A stretch of 64,000 bases of DNA from an uncultured Bacilli bacterium (GTDB lineage: Bacteria; Bacillota_I; Bacilli_A; RF39; UBA660), in NCBI GenBank assembly GCA_934086815.1, contig CAKOIM010000003.1:1-64000 (forward strand), given 5' to 3'. The position numbers were made by a program, and so were the translations under genes. Each line of letters starts with the position of its first letter. The stretch's first letter is position 1. A model generated the notes under the pieces. That model searched no databases and was not told the DNA's origin. It was given only the letters and a program-made list of their open reading frames with translations. This document shows, piece after piece, positions 7,513-17,193 of this stretch.

Positions 7513-9072
7513 TTAAGATTTCTTAAGATTTATCCTAAATTCTGTTTTCAAATTCTTTTTCTTCTTTGAAATTAATCTAATATTTCCCCCATGAAGAAGT
7601 ACAATAGATTTTACTATAGACATTCCAAGACCTAAACCAGAACCTGAAGTTCTTGCATCATCCCCAGTTACAAAAGGCTCAAACAAAGTTTTACTTAATT
7701 TTTTTGAAATGCCACATCCATCATCACCAATAAATATATTAACATCATTTTTATTTTCAACAATACTAAAATATATCTTTGTCCCTTCTTTATTATATTT
7801 AATAGCATTATTTATCAAATTATCATAAACCCTTTTAAACTCTTTTTCATCAATATTTACCCATATTGCTCTTGTCGGAATACTAACTTCTAGTTGCATA
7901 TTATTAAATTCTATTTCATCATATTTTAAAGCCAAGTACTCTTTTGAAAATTTACATATATCAACTCTTTCTTTATTTAATTCATATTTAGGATGCTCTA
8001 ACTTTGCATATGCACATAAATCATCTATTAATTCTACAGTTAAATTGCATTTATTATTTATTATTTGCATATACTCATTTATTCTATCCTTTGGTACAAC
8101 ACCATCAATAAAAGCTTTGGAATAACCCTTAATTACTGTTAAAGGTGTTTTTAAATCATGTGATAAATTAGCAATTACCTTTTGTTTTTCTAAATAACCA
8201 CTTTCTTTTTCTTTTTCAGCTTTATCAAGCTTATGCATTAATTCATCAAAACTATTTACAACGCTTTGAAACTCTTTTGGCAATAAAATATCTTCTTTAG
8301 TTTGATAGTTACTAATTTTTCTTTTCAAAACACTTAAATTAGCTTTTAATTTTTTATTAAAAAAATATGTCTCAATTAAAACAATTAACAAAATAAAAGG
8401 AAGCGATAAAGCCCACATTTGTCTAGAATCCTTAATAGCTTCATCATAACTTTTTGAACTAACACTAGGCATAGAAAACAATAAAATTCTTATATTCCCA
8501 TCGTTATCTTCATATGTATATTTTTCAATTACTTTATCACTTTTATATATTCCCTTTATTAAATCTATTTCTTCTTGCGTTAATTTTTCTTTATCTTGTA
8601 ATATGTTTCCTCCGGTAATTTTCAAATCGTCATTAAGAATCGCATACCCAAGCATTAATTCTTCCCCATTATCATCTAAAGTATTTTGAAATAATACATA
8701 ACTATATTTATTATCAACATCATAAGTATATATTGAATAATAAGTATTATCATAATAATCATTTATAAAATTTATCTCATCTTTATCTATTACTTTTGTT
8801 ATTTCATCATTTGAACTATATAATACATTTTTATCTTCATCATAAACAGCAAAACTACAATTTTTCATTTTTTCAATTGGTATATTTCCATAATCTTCAC
8901 TCTTTAAATATTCTTCATATATTAATATATCATCAAAAACTACAAAACTATGATCAAGTTTCCAATTAACAAGTAAACTAATTAAAAAACATACCACTAC
9001 AATTAATGTTGCACAAATTAAGAATTGCAATAAGCAAATATTTATAAAACTATATCCTTTATTTGTTTTCAA
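7513..9072 (-). CDS. Sensor histidine kinase
   Basis: This 519-residue membrane kinase has a TM helix at about 12-35, an extracellular sensor region of about 180 residues, a second TM at about 220-238, then HAMP-like and kinase domains. His305 in NLSHDLKTPLTV is the phosphorylation site; NNAIKYN, GDDGCGI and GSGLGLGMSI are the N, G1 and G2 boxes. The start is a TTG overlapping the response-regulator gene by 14 bases, with GGGGG upstream. It forms a two-component pair with the preceding gene and probably senses an envelope signal. It precedes the adenylation/PLP/carrier genes, which are its likely targets. Confidence 0.9.
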   Translation of the reverse strand: MKTNKGYSFINICLLQFLICATLIVVVCFLISLLVNWKLDHSFVVFDDILIYEEYLKSEDYGNIPIEKMKNCSFAVYDEDKNVLYSSNDEITKVIDKDEINFINDYYDNTYYSIYTYDVDNKYSYVLFQNTLDDNGEELMLGYAILNDDLKITGGNILQDKEKLTQEEIDLIKGIYKSDKVIEKYTYEDNDGNIRILLFSMPSVSSKSYDEAIKDSRQMWALSLPFILLIVLIETYFFNKKLKANLSVLKRKISNYQTKEDILLPKEFQSVVNSFDELMHKLDKAEKEKESGYLEKQKVIANLSHDLKTPLTVIKGYSKAFIDGVVPKDRINEYMQIINNKCNLTVELIDDLCAYAKLEHPKYELNKERVDICKFSKEYLALKYDEIEFNNMQLEVSIPTRAIWVNIDEKEFKRVYDNLINNAIKYNKEGTKIYFSIVENKNDVNIFIGDDGCGISKKLSKTLFEPFVTGDDARTSGSGLGLGMSIVKSIVLLHGGNIRLISKKKKNLKTEFRINLKKS

Positions 9073-9742
9073 ATTTATAACCTAACCCCCTTACGGTTTT
9101 AATATATATGGGATTTGCGGGATTATCCTCTATCTTACTTCGAATATTGGAAATATGAACCATCATTGTATTATCATCTATTTCATAGTAATCACCATTT
9201 AAACATTCGTATAATTGAGACCTTGTAAAAACTTTTCCCGGGCTTTGCATCATACATGCAATAATTTTAATTTCTGTAGATGTTAAGGGAATAATTCTAT
9301 CATTCTTTTTTAAAATGAATTTATCTAAGTCTAACTTTAATTCCTTAACTGTAATAACTCTTTTATCAAGTTCAAATTCATAATATCTTCTTATTATTGT
9401 TTTAACATAGGCAACAACTTCTAACGGATTAAAAGGTTTTGTTATGTATAAATCTGCTCCTATATCTAATCCAAGTATTTTATCACTGTCCATATTCTTT
9501 GCAGATATAATTATAATAGGTATATTAGTAAATAAACGAGCCTCTTTTATAAGTTCATATCCATTTTTTAAAGGAAGCATTAAATCAGCAAGTAAAATAT
9601 CATACGTATTTCTTTTTAGCATATCTAAAGCACTTTCTCCATCACTTACACTATCTACAATAAAACCATTATTCTCTAAATATAATTTTAAAAGTTCAAT
9701 AATATCTATATCATCTTCAGCTATTAATATTTTATTATGCAT
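9059..9742 (-). CDS. OmpR-family response regulator
   Basis: This 227-residue regulator has a receiver domain (acidic pocket EDD at 9-11, phosphoacceptor Asp53 in LADLMLP, Lys in ITKPF) and a C-terminal winged-helix domain ending VRGLGYKFE. ATG follows GGGAGGCG. A -10 box TATAAT (minus strand, 9771-9766) precedes it, just past the terminator of the upstream ABC-exporter operon, so this gene probably starts the five-gene transcript that ends with the carrier protein. Confidence 0.92.
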   Translation of the reverse strand: MHNKILIAEDDIDIIELLKLYLENNGFIVDSVSDGESALDMLKRNTYDILLADLMLPLKNGYELIKEARLFTNIPIIIISAKNMDSDKILGLDIGADLYITKPFNPLEVVAYVKTIIRRYYEFELDKRVITVKELKLDLDKFILKKNDRIIPLTSTEIKIIACMMQSPGKVFTRSQLYECLNGDYYEIDDNTMMVHISNIRSKIEDNPANPIYIKTVRGLGYKFENK

Positions 9743-9773
9743 ATAACGCCTCCCTAAATAAGTCTATTATAAC

Positions 9774-9802
9774 AAAAAAAGCTAGATAATAAAATCTAAC
9801 TT
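9774..9802 (-). terminator. Terminator of the ABC-exporter operon
   Basis: On the minus strand AAGTTAGAT pairs with ATCTAGCTT (one G-U pair) and is followed by TTTTT. It separates the exporter operon from the response-regulator promoter. Confidence 0.8.
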
Positions 9803-9807
9803 TATCA

Positions 9808-12081
9808 TTATAATTCAAATTGTGAATTATACAATTCTTTGTAAAATCCATTTTGCTTCATTAAATCTTCATGATTACCTTGTTCAATAATATTTCCATC
9901 TTTCATAACTAGTATTAAATCAGCATTTTTTATTGTGGATAATCTGTGTGCAATTATAAACGAAGTTCTACCCTCAGTTAATTTATCCATAGCTTTTTGC
10001 ACCAATTCTTCCGTACGCGTATCTACATTACTAGTTGCTTCATCTAAAATTAAAAAAGGAGTATTTTGCATCATAGCACGAGCAATAGTTAATAATTGTC
10101 TTTGTCCGGCAGAAATTGACTCATTATCGCTAAGTACTGTATCATAGCCATTTGACAATGTTTTAATAAAATGGTCTAAACCAACAGTTTTACATATACT
10201 TCGGACATCATAATCGTTTACATCCTTATGATTATAAACGATGTTTTCTTTAATACTGCCTTCAAAAACCCAAGTGTCTTGTAATACCATAGTAAATAAA
10301 TCATGTATATTACTTCTTGTTAAATCCTTAGTTGAAACATTATCAATTAGGATATCTCCGGAATTAATATCATAAAACTTCATTAACAAATTAACAATTG
10401 TCGTCTTACCTGCTCCAGTCGGACCAACAATAGCAACTTTTTGACCAGGTGTTGCTTTAGCACTAAAATCTTTTATTGTAGGATTTTCATTACCATCATA
10501 TTTAAACACAACATTTTTAAATTCAATATTTCCTTTTACTTTATCTTTATCTAAATGTTTCACTAAATTATCTTCCGAAGACATTTCTACTTCATCTAAA
10601 AACGCAAATACTCTCTCAGATGCGGCTGCTGTTGATTGAAGACTAGTCATAGCTTGAGCAATTTGTGTAAGAGGTGATGTAAATAGTCTAACATATGTTA
10701 TAAATGCTACAATTACTCCAAAACTAATATGTCCATTAATTGCAAGTAATGCTCCAACAATACATACGGCAACATAACCAAAATTACCAATAAAACTCAT
10801 CATAGGCATCATTAAACCAGATAAAAATTGACTCTTCCAGTTTGATTCATATAAATTATTGTTTAGTTTTTCAAATTTTTCATAAGCAGAATCTATTCCA
10901 TTATATGTTTTAACAACATTTAAACCAGAGTAAATTTCTTCAATATGTCCATTTAATTTCCCTAGTTCACTTTGCTTAGCAACAAAATATTTTTGTGATT
11001 TTCCAAGAACTACAAACATAAATATAAAACCAATAAGACTAGCACCTATGGCAGTTAAAGCCATTATAGCATTTGTTGCAAACATCATAATTAATGTCCC
11101 AACGAATAATGTAATTGCACTTACTAATGTCGATAGTGATTGATTCATTGATTGTGCTATAGTATCTACATCATTTGTTACTCTTGACAATGTATCTCCA
11201 TTAGCATGACTATCAAAGTATTTAAGCGGTAACTTATTAATCTTTTTAGATATATTATTTCTTAATTTACGAGCAAAATTATTAGAAACACTAGTCATCG
11301 TTATTGCTTCAATATAATTAAATAATGCACTTACCAAATAAATTGTTACTAGTATTAAAGCAATTTTATTAACCTTGTTAATATTCATTTCAGACTTTAC
11401 TAATTTTTGTATACTTTCTGGCGCATCATCTATTTTTTTATAAATATCCTTAACATTTGCATCTTCGCCTAATGAGCTAAATTGCTCTAAATATTTTGCT
11501 TGATCTATTTTAGATATTATAGTTCCATCAATTTCTAAGTCCGTAAAAATATAGTTAGCTACACTTGTAGGAATTTCTATATTTGTATTTAAACTTTTTA
11601 TAAATGTAATTTTATCATCAATACTTATAACTTCACTTTCCACAAGTACTTTTCTTAATATTGATTCCGGTATATTAGCTAAATCTTTCATTGCATCTTT
11701 TGATGAATTCATATTTTTGATTATATTTTGAAACTCATTAAGATCTTTAGGATTTATACTAGAATCAGCCATTAAAAGCATCATTTTTTTATCGCTTAAA
11801 TCCATAGCAAATACTTTTTTTGCTTTATCACCGCTTAAAGATGATGAAATATCCGTAGATATTTTTTCTAAATTATCTTTATTCACTACTAGACCATCAG
11901 ATATTGTATCAGTTAAGTTTGACAAAATATTAGGAGTAAAAATAGTTAATATTGATCCTAATACGGCAAGAGTTAAAGCTATAGCAATTAATTTTTTAAA
12001 CCCATGTAATTCTTTAAACAATCTTTTTATTGCTATTTTAAAATCTTTAGCTTTTTGATTTCCCATAGTTCTCTTAGGCAT
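9808..12081 (-). CDS. ABC exporter half-transporter with enlarged extracellular insertion
   Basis: This 757-residue protein has an ABC-exporter membrane domain fused to an ATPase: Walker A VGPTGAGKTT, signature SAGQRQLL, Walker B LILDEATS, H-loop IAHRL. An unusual insertion of about 180 mostly polar residues (about 58-240) lies between the first and second membrane helices and should face outside. It pairs with the next protein to form a heterodimeric multidrug or peptide exporter. The genes overlap by 8 bases and share a MarR regulator. Confidence 0.88.
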   Translation of the reverse strand: MPKRTMGNQKAKDFKIAIKRLFKELHGFKKLIAIALTLAVLGSILTIFTPNILSNLTDTISDGLVVNKDNLEKISTDISSSLSGDKAKKVFAMDLSDKKMMLLMADSSINPKDLNEFQNIIKNMNSSKDAMKDLANIPESILRKVLVESEVISIDDKITFIKSLNTNIEIPTSVANYIFTDLEIDGTIISKIDQAKYLEQFSSLGEDANVKDIYKKIDDAPESIQKLVKSEMNINKVNKIALILVTIYLVSALFNYIEAITMTSVSNNFARKLRNNISKKINKLPLKYFDSHANGDTLSRVTNDVDTIAQSMNQSLSTLVSAITLFVGTLIMMFATNAIMALTAIGASLIGFIFMFVVLGKSQKYFVAKQSELGKLNGHIEEIYSGLNVVKTYNGIDSAYEKFEKLNNNLYESNWKSQFLSGLMMPMMSFIGNFGYVAVCIVGALLAINGHISFGVIVAFITYVRLFTSPLTQIAQAMTSLQSTAAASERVFAFLDEVEMSSEDNLVKHLDKDKVKGNIEFKNVVFKYDGNENPTIKDFSAKATPGQKVAIVGPTGAGKTTIVNLLMKFYDINSGDILIDNVSTKDLTRSNIHDLFTMVLQDTWVFEGSIKENIVYNHKDVNDYDVRSICKTVGLDHFIKTLSNGYDTVLSDNESISAGQRQLLTIARAMMQNTPFLILDEATSNVDTRTEELVQKAMDKLTEGRTSFIIAHRLSTIKNADLILVMKDGNIIEQGNHEDLMKQNGFYKELYNSQFEL

Positions 12082-13834
12082 TTTCTAATTCCTCCTTTGA
12101 TAATTGTGACAAAGCAATTTCTTTATATACTTCACAACTTTTTAATAGTTCTTTATGAGTTCCCATTCCTACACATTCACCATTATCTAAAACAAGTATT
12201 TTATTAGCATTCATAATAGTTCCAATTCTTTGAGCCACAATTAAACTAGTTGCATCACTAGCATATTTTTTTAAATTCTTTCTTAATACAGCATCAGTCT
12301 TATAATCTAACGCTGAAAACGAATCATCAAAAATAAATATTTCCGGATTCTTAGCAATTGCCCGAGCAATAGATAACCTTTGTTTTTGCCCTCCAGAAAC
12401 ATTCGTTCCCCCTTGAGCAATATGTGTTTCATACCCATCATCCATATTTAATATAAATTCTTGAGCTTGAGCAATTAAAGCCGCGGACTTAACCGTTTCA
12501 TCCGTCTTTTCATTTTTACTTTCACCATATCTAATATTGTAATCTATCGTACCATCAAACATTACAGCTTTTTGTGAAACATATCCTATTTTTTTGTATA
12601 ATGTTTCAAGTTTATAATCTTTAACATTAATTCCATCAACCAAAATTTCTCCTTCTGTTACATCATAAAATCTAACAATTAAATTTAGCAAAGTAGATTT
12701 ACCAGAACCAGTCGAACCAATAAACGCAACAGTTTCTCCTTTATTAGCCTTAAATGATACATTTTTAATTAAATACTCTTCCGCATCCGGATATTTAAAT
12801 GAAACATTTCTAAACTCAACCGTACCTATTTCTTCGGTATTAATTTTTGCATATTTCCCATCTTTAACACTTATTTCCGTATCTAAAACCTCATTAATTC
12901 TATTCGCAGAAACTTGAGCTCTTGGTAAAATCATAAAAATCATCGCTAACATTAAGAAAGCCATAATAATTTGCATCGCATAACTTGAAAATACTACCAT
13001 ATCTCCAAATAATGCTATTTTATCAGCCATCATTGCTTCATTTATAAGTTTAGCACCAATAAAATAAATAGATAAAGTTAACATATACATTACTAAATAC
13101 ATTACCGGTGACAATATTGACATAGTTTTTTGATTAAATAATTGTAAATTAGTTAAATCATTATTTACGTTTTCAAACTTATCTTGTTGGTAATCTTCAG
13201 CATTAAAAGCTCTCACAACTCTTATACCATTTAGATTTTCTCTTGTTACACCATTTAACTTATCTGTAAGCTTTTGGACAATTTTAAACTTTGGCATAAC
13301 AAGCATTACTAAAATACCAATAACACTTAGTAAAATAACAACAGCAACAGCTGTTACGGCGCTCCATTCCCAACTTTTATTTAATATCTTAGTAATAGCC
13401 CATATCGCTGTAATCGGAGCTTTCAATAATAATTGTAAACCCATACCAATAAACATTTCTACTTGTGTTACATCATTTGTTGTTCTAGTAATTAAACTAT
13501 TCGTAGAAAAATTTTTAATTTCACTCATAGATAGATTTTCTACCTTATTAAAGATTTTATTTCTTAATTTTTTTGAAAAACCAGCAGATAACTTAGCAAT
13601 TATAAACCCTACAATAAATGCTCCAAGTAAACTTCCAAAAGCGCAAAGTAACATATATCCACCATTTTTCAAAATATCACTCATTTTACTACCCTCAGTT
13701 TCCACTAAAACAGTAATTTGTGACATATAATCTGGCATTTTCAAATCTAACCAAACTTGCATAAATATCAATACTAAACTAATTCCAATAATTAACCAGT
13801 CTTTTTTTGTAAAATTCTTTATTAATTTTAACAT
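12074..13834 (-). CDS. ABC exporter half-transporter, partner subunit
   Basis: About 586 residues: six predicted membrane helices, then an ATPase with Walker A IGSTGSGKST, signature VSGGQKQRL, Walker B IFIFDDSFSALD and a Q in place of the usual H-loop (IVAQR). A degenerate site in one half is common in heterodimeric exporters such as BmrCD/LmrCD. The start MLKLIKN is chosen because AAGGGA lies 8 bases before it; an ATG two codons earlier (13840) overlaps the MarR stop codon as ATGA. Confidence 0.88.
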   Translation of the reverse strand: MLKLIKNFTKKDWLIIGISLVLIFMQVWLDLKMPDYMSQITVLVETEGSKMSDILKNGGYMLLCAFGSLLGAFIVGFIIAKLSAGFSKKLRNKIFNKVENLSMSEIKNFSTNSLITRTTNDVTQVEMFIGMGLQLLLKAPITAIWAITKILNKSWEWSAVTAVAVVILLSVIGILVMLVMPKFKIVQKLTDKLNGVTRENLNGIRVVRAFNAEDYQQDKFENVNNDLTNLQLFNQKTMSILSPVMYLVMYMLTLSIYFIGAKLINEAMMADKIALFGDMVVFSSYAMQIIMAFLMLAMIFMILPRAQVSANRINEVLDTEISVKDGKYAKINTEEIGTVEFRNVSFKYPDAEEYLIKNVSFKANKGETVAFIGSTGSGKSTLLNLIVRFYDVTEGEILVDGINVKDYKLETLYKKIGYVSQKAVMFDGTIDYNIRYGESKNEKTDETVKSAALIAQAQEFILNMDDGYETHIAQGGTNVSGGQKQRLSIARAIAKNPEIFIFDDSFSALDYKTDAVLRKNLKKYASDATSLIVAQRIGTIMNANKILVLDNGECVGMGTHKELLKSCEVYKEIALSQLSKEELENA

Positions 13835-13836
13835 AA

Positions 13837-14289
13837 TCATTTCCCTTCTATATAATTTATTAAATTGTTTTGCATTTTATCAACAATATTATTAAACACT
13901 TTTAATTCCTCATCACTTATATTTGTAAGTAATACTTTTTCTAATTCTAAAAACTTATCTTTTCCTTGCATAAATACATTATATGCATTTTCATTTAAGA
14001 TAATTTTTTTGCATCTTACATCATCATTACATATAACTCGTTTTATAATATCATTTCTTTCCATCGTATGTAATATTCCCGATACACTAGCGCGACTTAT
14101 ATTTAATACATTTTCTAAATCTTTTTGATATATATCTTCATTTTGATGAGTAAAAATATAATGCATTATTCGCATTTGACTAGGACTAGGTCCATGTAAA
14201 ACTACACATTTATCAACACTATTTATAAATTCCTTAGCAATTAATTTCTCTAAAGAATTTATTTTCCACAACACTCTACTTTCTTTCAC
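13837..14289 (-). CDS. MarR-family transcriptional regulator
   Basis: About 150 residues with the MarR winged helix: MRIMHYIF, LENVLNISRASVSGILHTMERNDIIKR, then a helical dimerisation tail. The GTG at 14289 is preferred as start because TGGTGG precedes it; the TTG at 14307 lies inside the predicted -10 box. It is the first gene of the exporter operon, and a perfect inverted repeat covers its promoter, the usual layout for an autorepressor released by a transported compound. Confidence 0.88.
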   Translation of the reverse strand: MKESRVLWKINSLEKLIAKEFINSVDKCVVLHGPSPSQMRIMHYIFTHQNEDIYQKDLENVLNISRASVSGILHTMERNDIIKRVICNDDVRCKKIILNENAYNVFMQGKDKFLELEKVLLTNISDEELKVFNNIVDKMQNNLINYIEGK

Positions 14290-14303
14290 TTTACCACCAG
14301 ATA

Positions 14304-14335
14304 ACAATATTACAACATATAACTAATATTGTCAA
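14304..14335 (-). promoter_or_regulatory. marR-exporter promoter and operator
   Basis: On the minus strand TTGACA (14335-14330) and TAATAT (14312-14307) are 17 bp apart. ACAATATTA (14304-14312) and TAATATTGT (14324-14332) form a perfect 9-bp inverted repeat that overlaps both boxes, a typical MarR operator position. Confidence 0.8.
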
Positions 14336-14356
14336 GCGCCTTACAATTATTTTTAA

Positions 14357-14384
14357 TTGACTTTTTTTAAAAAAAGAATATAAT
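14357..14384 (+). promoter_or_regulatory. Promoter of the CFI-box gene
   Basis: TTGACT at 14357-14362 and TATAAT at 14379-14384 are separated by 16 bp; the gene's GGGAGG and ATG follow within 30 bases. Confidence 0.75.
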
Positions 14385-14411
14385 AAAGTCATTGACAAAA
14401 GGGAGGAAAAT

Positions 14412-14975
14412 ATGGAAAATTATTGTAGCACATGTGTTCACTTAACTAGCGATAAAGACTGGTGGGGAGACTATTATTGTAATTATAGACAAAAATATAT
14501 TAGTTCAAACAATAAAGCCTGTGAAAATTACACAAAAAAACCAGACCAAGGATATAGGCGCGCCGGTTGTTTTATTACAACTATAGTTTGTAAATTATTA
14601 GGAATGCCTGATGACTGTGAAGTTTTAACAGCTTTAAGAGATTTTCGTGAAAATTATTTAAAAAATACTGAAGAAGGAAAAAACCTTTTAATAGTGTATG
14701 ATGTAAAAGGGCCAATTATTAGTGATTGCTTAAATAATGAAAAACCAGATCTTGCAAAAAAAATAGCCAATGAAATTTTTGAAATATATTTAGAGCCATG
14801 CGTTTCAGCTTTTAAAGAAAAGGAGTATTCCAAAGCAATTAAAACGTACATAAAACTATTTATTAGATTAGAATATAGATATAAAGAATACTTAGATGGC
14901 TTAGAAATAGACTACTCTAAACCAAGAGATATAAATACTTTAGGAAAAGGCAGAATAAAACCAAGTAGAATTTAA
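14412..14975 (+). CDS. CFI-box domain protein, function unknown
   Basis: This 187-residue cytosolic protein has an N-terminal cysteine-rich segment (CSTCVHL, YYCNYR, CENY), possibly a small metal site. GCFITTIVCKLLGMPDDCEVLTAL follows, then LRDFREN, the pattern of the CFI-box domain found at the end of many Firmicute proteins of unknown role. The rest is helical. ATG follows AGGGAGG and the gene stands alone between a promoter and a terminator. No enzymatic function can be assigned. Confidence 0.75.
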   Translation: MENYCSTCVHLTSDKDWWGDYYCNYRQKYISSNNKACENYTKKPDQGYRRAGCFITTIVCKLLGMPDDCEVLTALRDFRENYLKNTEEGKNLLIVYDVKGPIISDCLNNEKPDLAKKIANEIFEIYLEPCVSAFKEKEYSKAIKTYIKLFIRLEYRYKEYLDGLEIDYSKPRDINTLGKGRIKPSRI

Positions 14976-14990
14976 CCTACTCGGTTTTTT
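14959..14990 (+). terminator. Rho-independent terminator
   Basis: ACCAAGTAG and CTACTCGGT pair with one mismatch across a 6-8 base loop that includes the stop codon, followed by TTTTTT. Confidence 0.8.
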
Positions 14991-15450
14991 ATTTACTTAC
15001 ATCAATCCAATCTTCAAAGTTTGTTATATTTTCAAGTTCATCTATACTCAATTTAATAGCACTGTTATGACTTCCACAAGCCGGGTATACTATATCGTGT
15101 TCTTTTAATGATTTATCTAAATAAACTAAGACACCCTCATTTAATCCAAATGGGCACACACCTCCAGCTTCATGACCTATAATTTCTGCCAATTTATCAT
15201 AAGGTACCATTTTAGCTTTTTCATGAAAATAATCTTTATATTTACGATTATCTATTTTTTTATCTCCAGCTACAACTATAACAATTGGTATATTATTAAC
15301 AATAAATGATAACGTTTTGGCAATGCTTGCCTCATCACATCCTATCGCTTGCGCAGCTTCACTAACTGTTGCACTTGAAACCCCGAACTCCATTATATCA
15401 TTTTCTCTTCCATATTTTTTCATATATTCTCTTACTTTATCTATTGCCAT
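14989..15450 (-). CDS. YbaK/EbsC-type aminoacyl-tRNA deacylase
   Basis: This 153-residue single-domain protein matches the YbaK/EbsC (ProX-like) editing family: IAKTLSFIV, VVAGDKKID, GHEAGGVCPFGL and the conserved CGSHNSAIKLS near the C-terminus. Such proteins hydrolyse mischarged tRNAs in trans (Cys/Ala-tRNA-Pro). It overlaps the RDD-protein gene by 14 bases. Confidence 0.85.
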   Translation of the reverse strand: MAIDKVREYMKKYGRENDIMEFGVSSATVSEAAQAIGCDEASIAKTLSFIVNNIPIVIVVAGDKKIDNRKYKDYFHEKAKMVPYDKLAEIIGHEAGGVCPFGLNEGVLVYLDKSLKEHDIVYPACGSHNSAIKLSIDELENITNFEDWIDVSK

Positions 15451-16039
15451 TTTCTACCTCCACAACTTTTGTCCCAGCTATTATATCATGTATAGCGCGA
15501 CTATCTTTTCTAAATATAAATACTAAAAAGTTACTATACAAAAACATGTATCCAATAATATTAATTGCAATAGAACTTATTAAAAATACTTTACTACTTA
15601 AAATAAAGGCTAAAACAATTATTAAAATAGTTACAAACAAATTATATAAAAAAATCGTTCTTAAAACATACCTATAAATACTTGGACTCTTTTCTTCTTT
15701 ATCAACAACTTTTAAACCAAATATTTTCTTACCTAAAGATTGATCTTTATTCCATTTTTGAAAACCTACAAAATAAAGTAAATAACAAATCATTGACATA
15801 ACACTTACGAAACTACCATATTTTATAACATTTTGATAAGAAATTAAATAATCTTGATTCTTATAAATATCACTTACATTATCAACATTAGTGTTGTCCA
15901 TTACATCTTGATATACCTCATAATTATCTAAATATTTATCATAATAAGGATTAATTACTTTAATTTGTGAAAACATAATAACTAATACACTTATAAAAAA
16001 ATAATCAATTAAATATGCACCAATTCTTTTATACTTCAT
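15437..16039 (-). CDS. RDD-family membrane protein
   Basis: This 200-residue protein begins KRIGAYLIDYFFISVLV, the R..A..ID start that defines the RDD family, and has four hydrophobic segments with SLGKKIFGLKV between them. Role unknown; some members are linked to Na+/H+ transport. It overlaps the deacylase gene. Confidence 0.8.
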   Translation of the reverse strand: MKYKRIGAYLIDYFFISVLVIMFSQIKVINPYYDKYLDNYEVYQDVMDNTNVDNVSDIYKNQDYLISYQNVIKYGSFVSVMSMICYLLYFVGFQKWNKDQSLGKKIFGLKVVDKEEKSPSIYRYVLRTIFLYNLFVTILIIVLAFILSSKVFLISSIAINIIGYMFLYSNFLVFIFRKDSRAIHDIIAGTKVVEVENGNR

Positions 16040-16072
16040 ATTCCACCTCTTCTTAATTATACAAAAAACTTC

Positions 16073-16101
16073 AAAAAAAGCAAACCCTATGTAGTTTGCT
16101 T
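16073..16101 (-). terminator. Terminator overlapping the end of htrA
   Basis: On the minus strand AAGCAAACT and GGTTTGCTT pair and are followed by TTTTTT; the upstream arm lies within the last codons of htrA. Confidence 0.8.
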
Positions 16102-17193
16102 ATTTGTTCCTAATTTAACTGTTATATCTTGTTTTTTTCCATCTCTAAATATTGTTAATTTAATCTCATCATTTATATTATTTTGATATAAATAATATCT
16201 TAAGTAAGCAACATTTTTAACTTCTTCTCCATTAATATTTGTAATAATATCATTTGATTTTAAACCTGCTTTACTAGCCGGAGAACCCTTTTCTACATCC
16301 ACTACAATAACACCACTTGAAAGATTTGATTCTTTAATTAAATCATAATATTGATATGAATAATAAGCTTTTGATAAATCTAACATAGATATACCTATAT
16401 AAGGATAATTTGCAGTTTCTCCTTTTATAATTTGTTCCGCTTTCTTTATTGCATTTTCAATAGGAATAGCAAAACCCATACCTTCAACACCACTACTAAC
16501 AAGTTTTAATGATGTTATACCAATTACTTCTCCATTTGAATTACATAAAGGACCTCCACTATTTCCAGAGTTTATTGCAGCATCCGTTTGTAAAACTTTC
16601 ATAACATAATCATTTTGACTTGATTTATCCAAAGATACTTCAACCATTCTATCTTTTCCAGAAACAATACCTCTAGTAACTGTCCAAGAATATGCACTAT
16701 CAAGAGGTGCTCCAACTGCAAATGCGGTATCCCCTACGCGAGTACTTTCACTTTTACCAATAGGTGCAATTTTTACATCTTCTTTAGTTTCTAAAGATAA
16801 TACAGCTATATCAGCATATTGATCAGACCCAACAACTTTCGTTTCTAAAACTTTACCATCTGTAAAAGTAACAGTAACTTTATTACCACCATCTATAACA
16901 TGATGATTAGTCAAAATATAATACTTATTATCTTCTTTTTGATACACAAAACCTGTACCTGATGCGGAATAAACATTATCCTTGTATGTAGAAACTATTA
17001 CAACTGAATCATAAACTTTTTCTACCGCATCAGCTATACCAGTATCAGTAACTGTAACGTCCTTTTCTAATTTAGTTACATTTTCAGTGATAGATGTCGG
17101 AAAAAAATATACAACCGCATACATAATCAACGCCCCGATGAATAACACCATTATATAACTAACTATATTCTTTTTATTATTTATTTCATTCAT
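16087..17193 (-). CDS. htrA: HtrA/DegP-like serine protease with PDZ domain
   Basis: This 368-residue protein has an N-terminal membrane anchor (about 10-30), a trypsin-like domain with His in LTNHHVID, Asp in YADIAVL and Ser in NSGNSGGPL, and one C-terminal PDZ domain (about 265-360; GSPASKAGLKSNDII). It should face outside and remove misfolded exported proteins. The ATG overlaps the stop of the Abi_2 gene by 4 bases, so the two are translationally coupled, an unusual pairing. Confidence 0.9.
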   Translation of the reverse strand: MNEINNKKNIVSYIMVLFIGALIMYAVVYFFPTSITENVTKLEKDVTVTDTGIADAVEKVYDSVVIVSTYKDNVYSASGTGFVYQKEDNKYYILTNHHVIDGGNKVTVTFTDGKVLETKVVGSDQYADIAVLSLETKEDVKIAPIGKSESTRVGDTAFAVGAPLDSAYSWTVTRGIVSGKDRMVEVSLDKSSQNDYVMKVLQTDAAINSGNSGGPLCNSNGEVIGITSLKLVSSGVEGMGFAIPIENAIKKAEQIIKGETANYPYIGISMLDLSKAYYSYQYYDLIKESNLSSGVIVVDVEKGSPASKAGLKSNDIITNINGEEVKNVAYLRYYLYQNNINDEIKLTIFRDGKKQDITVKLGTNKQTT

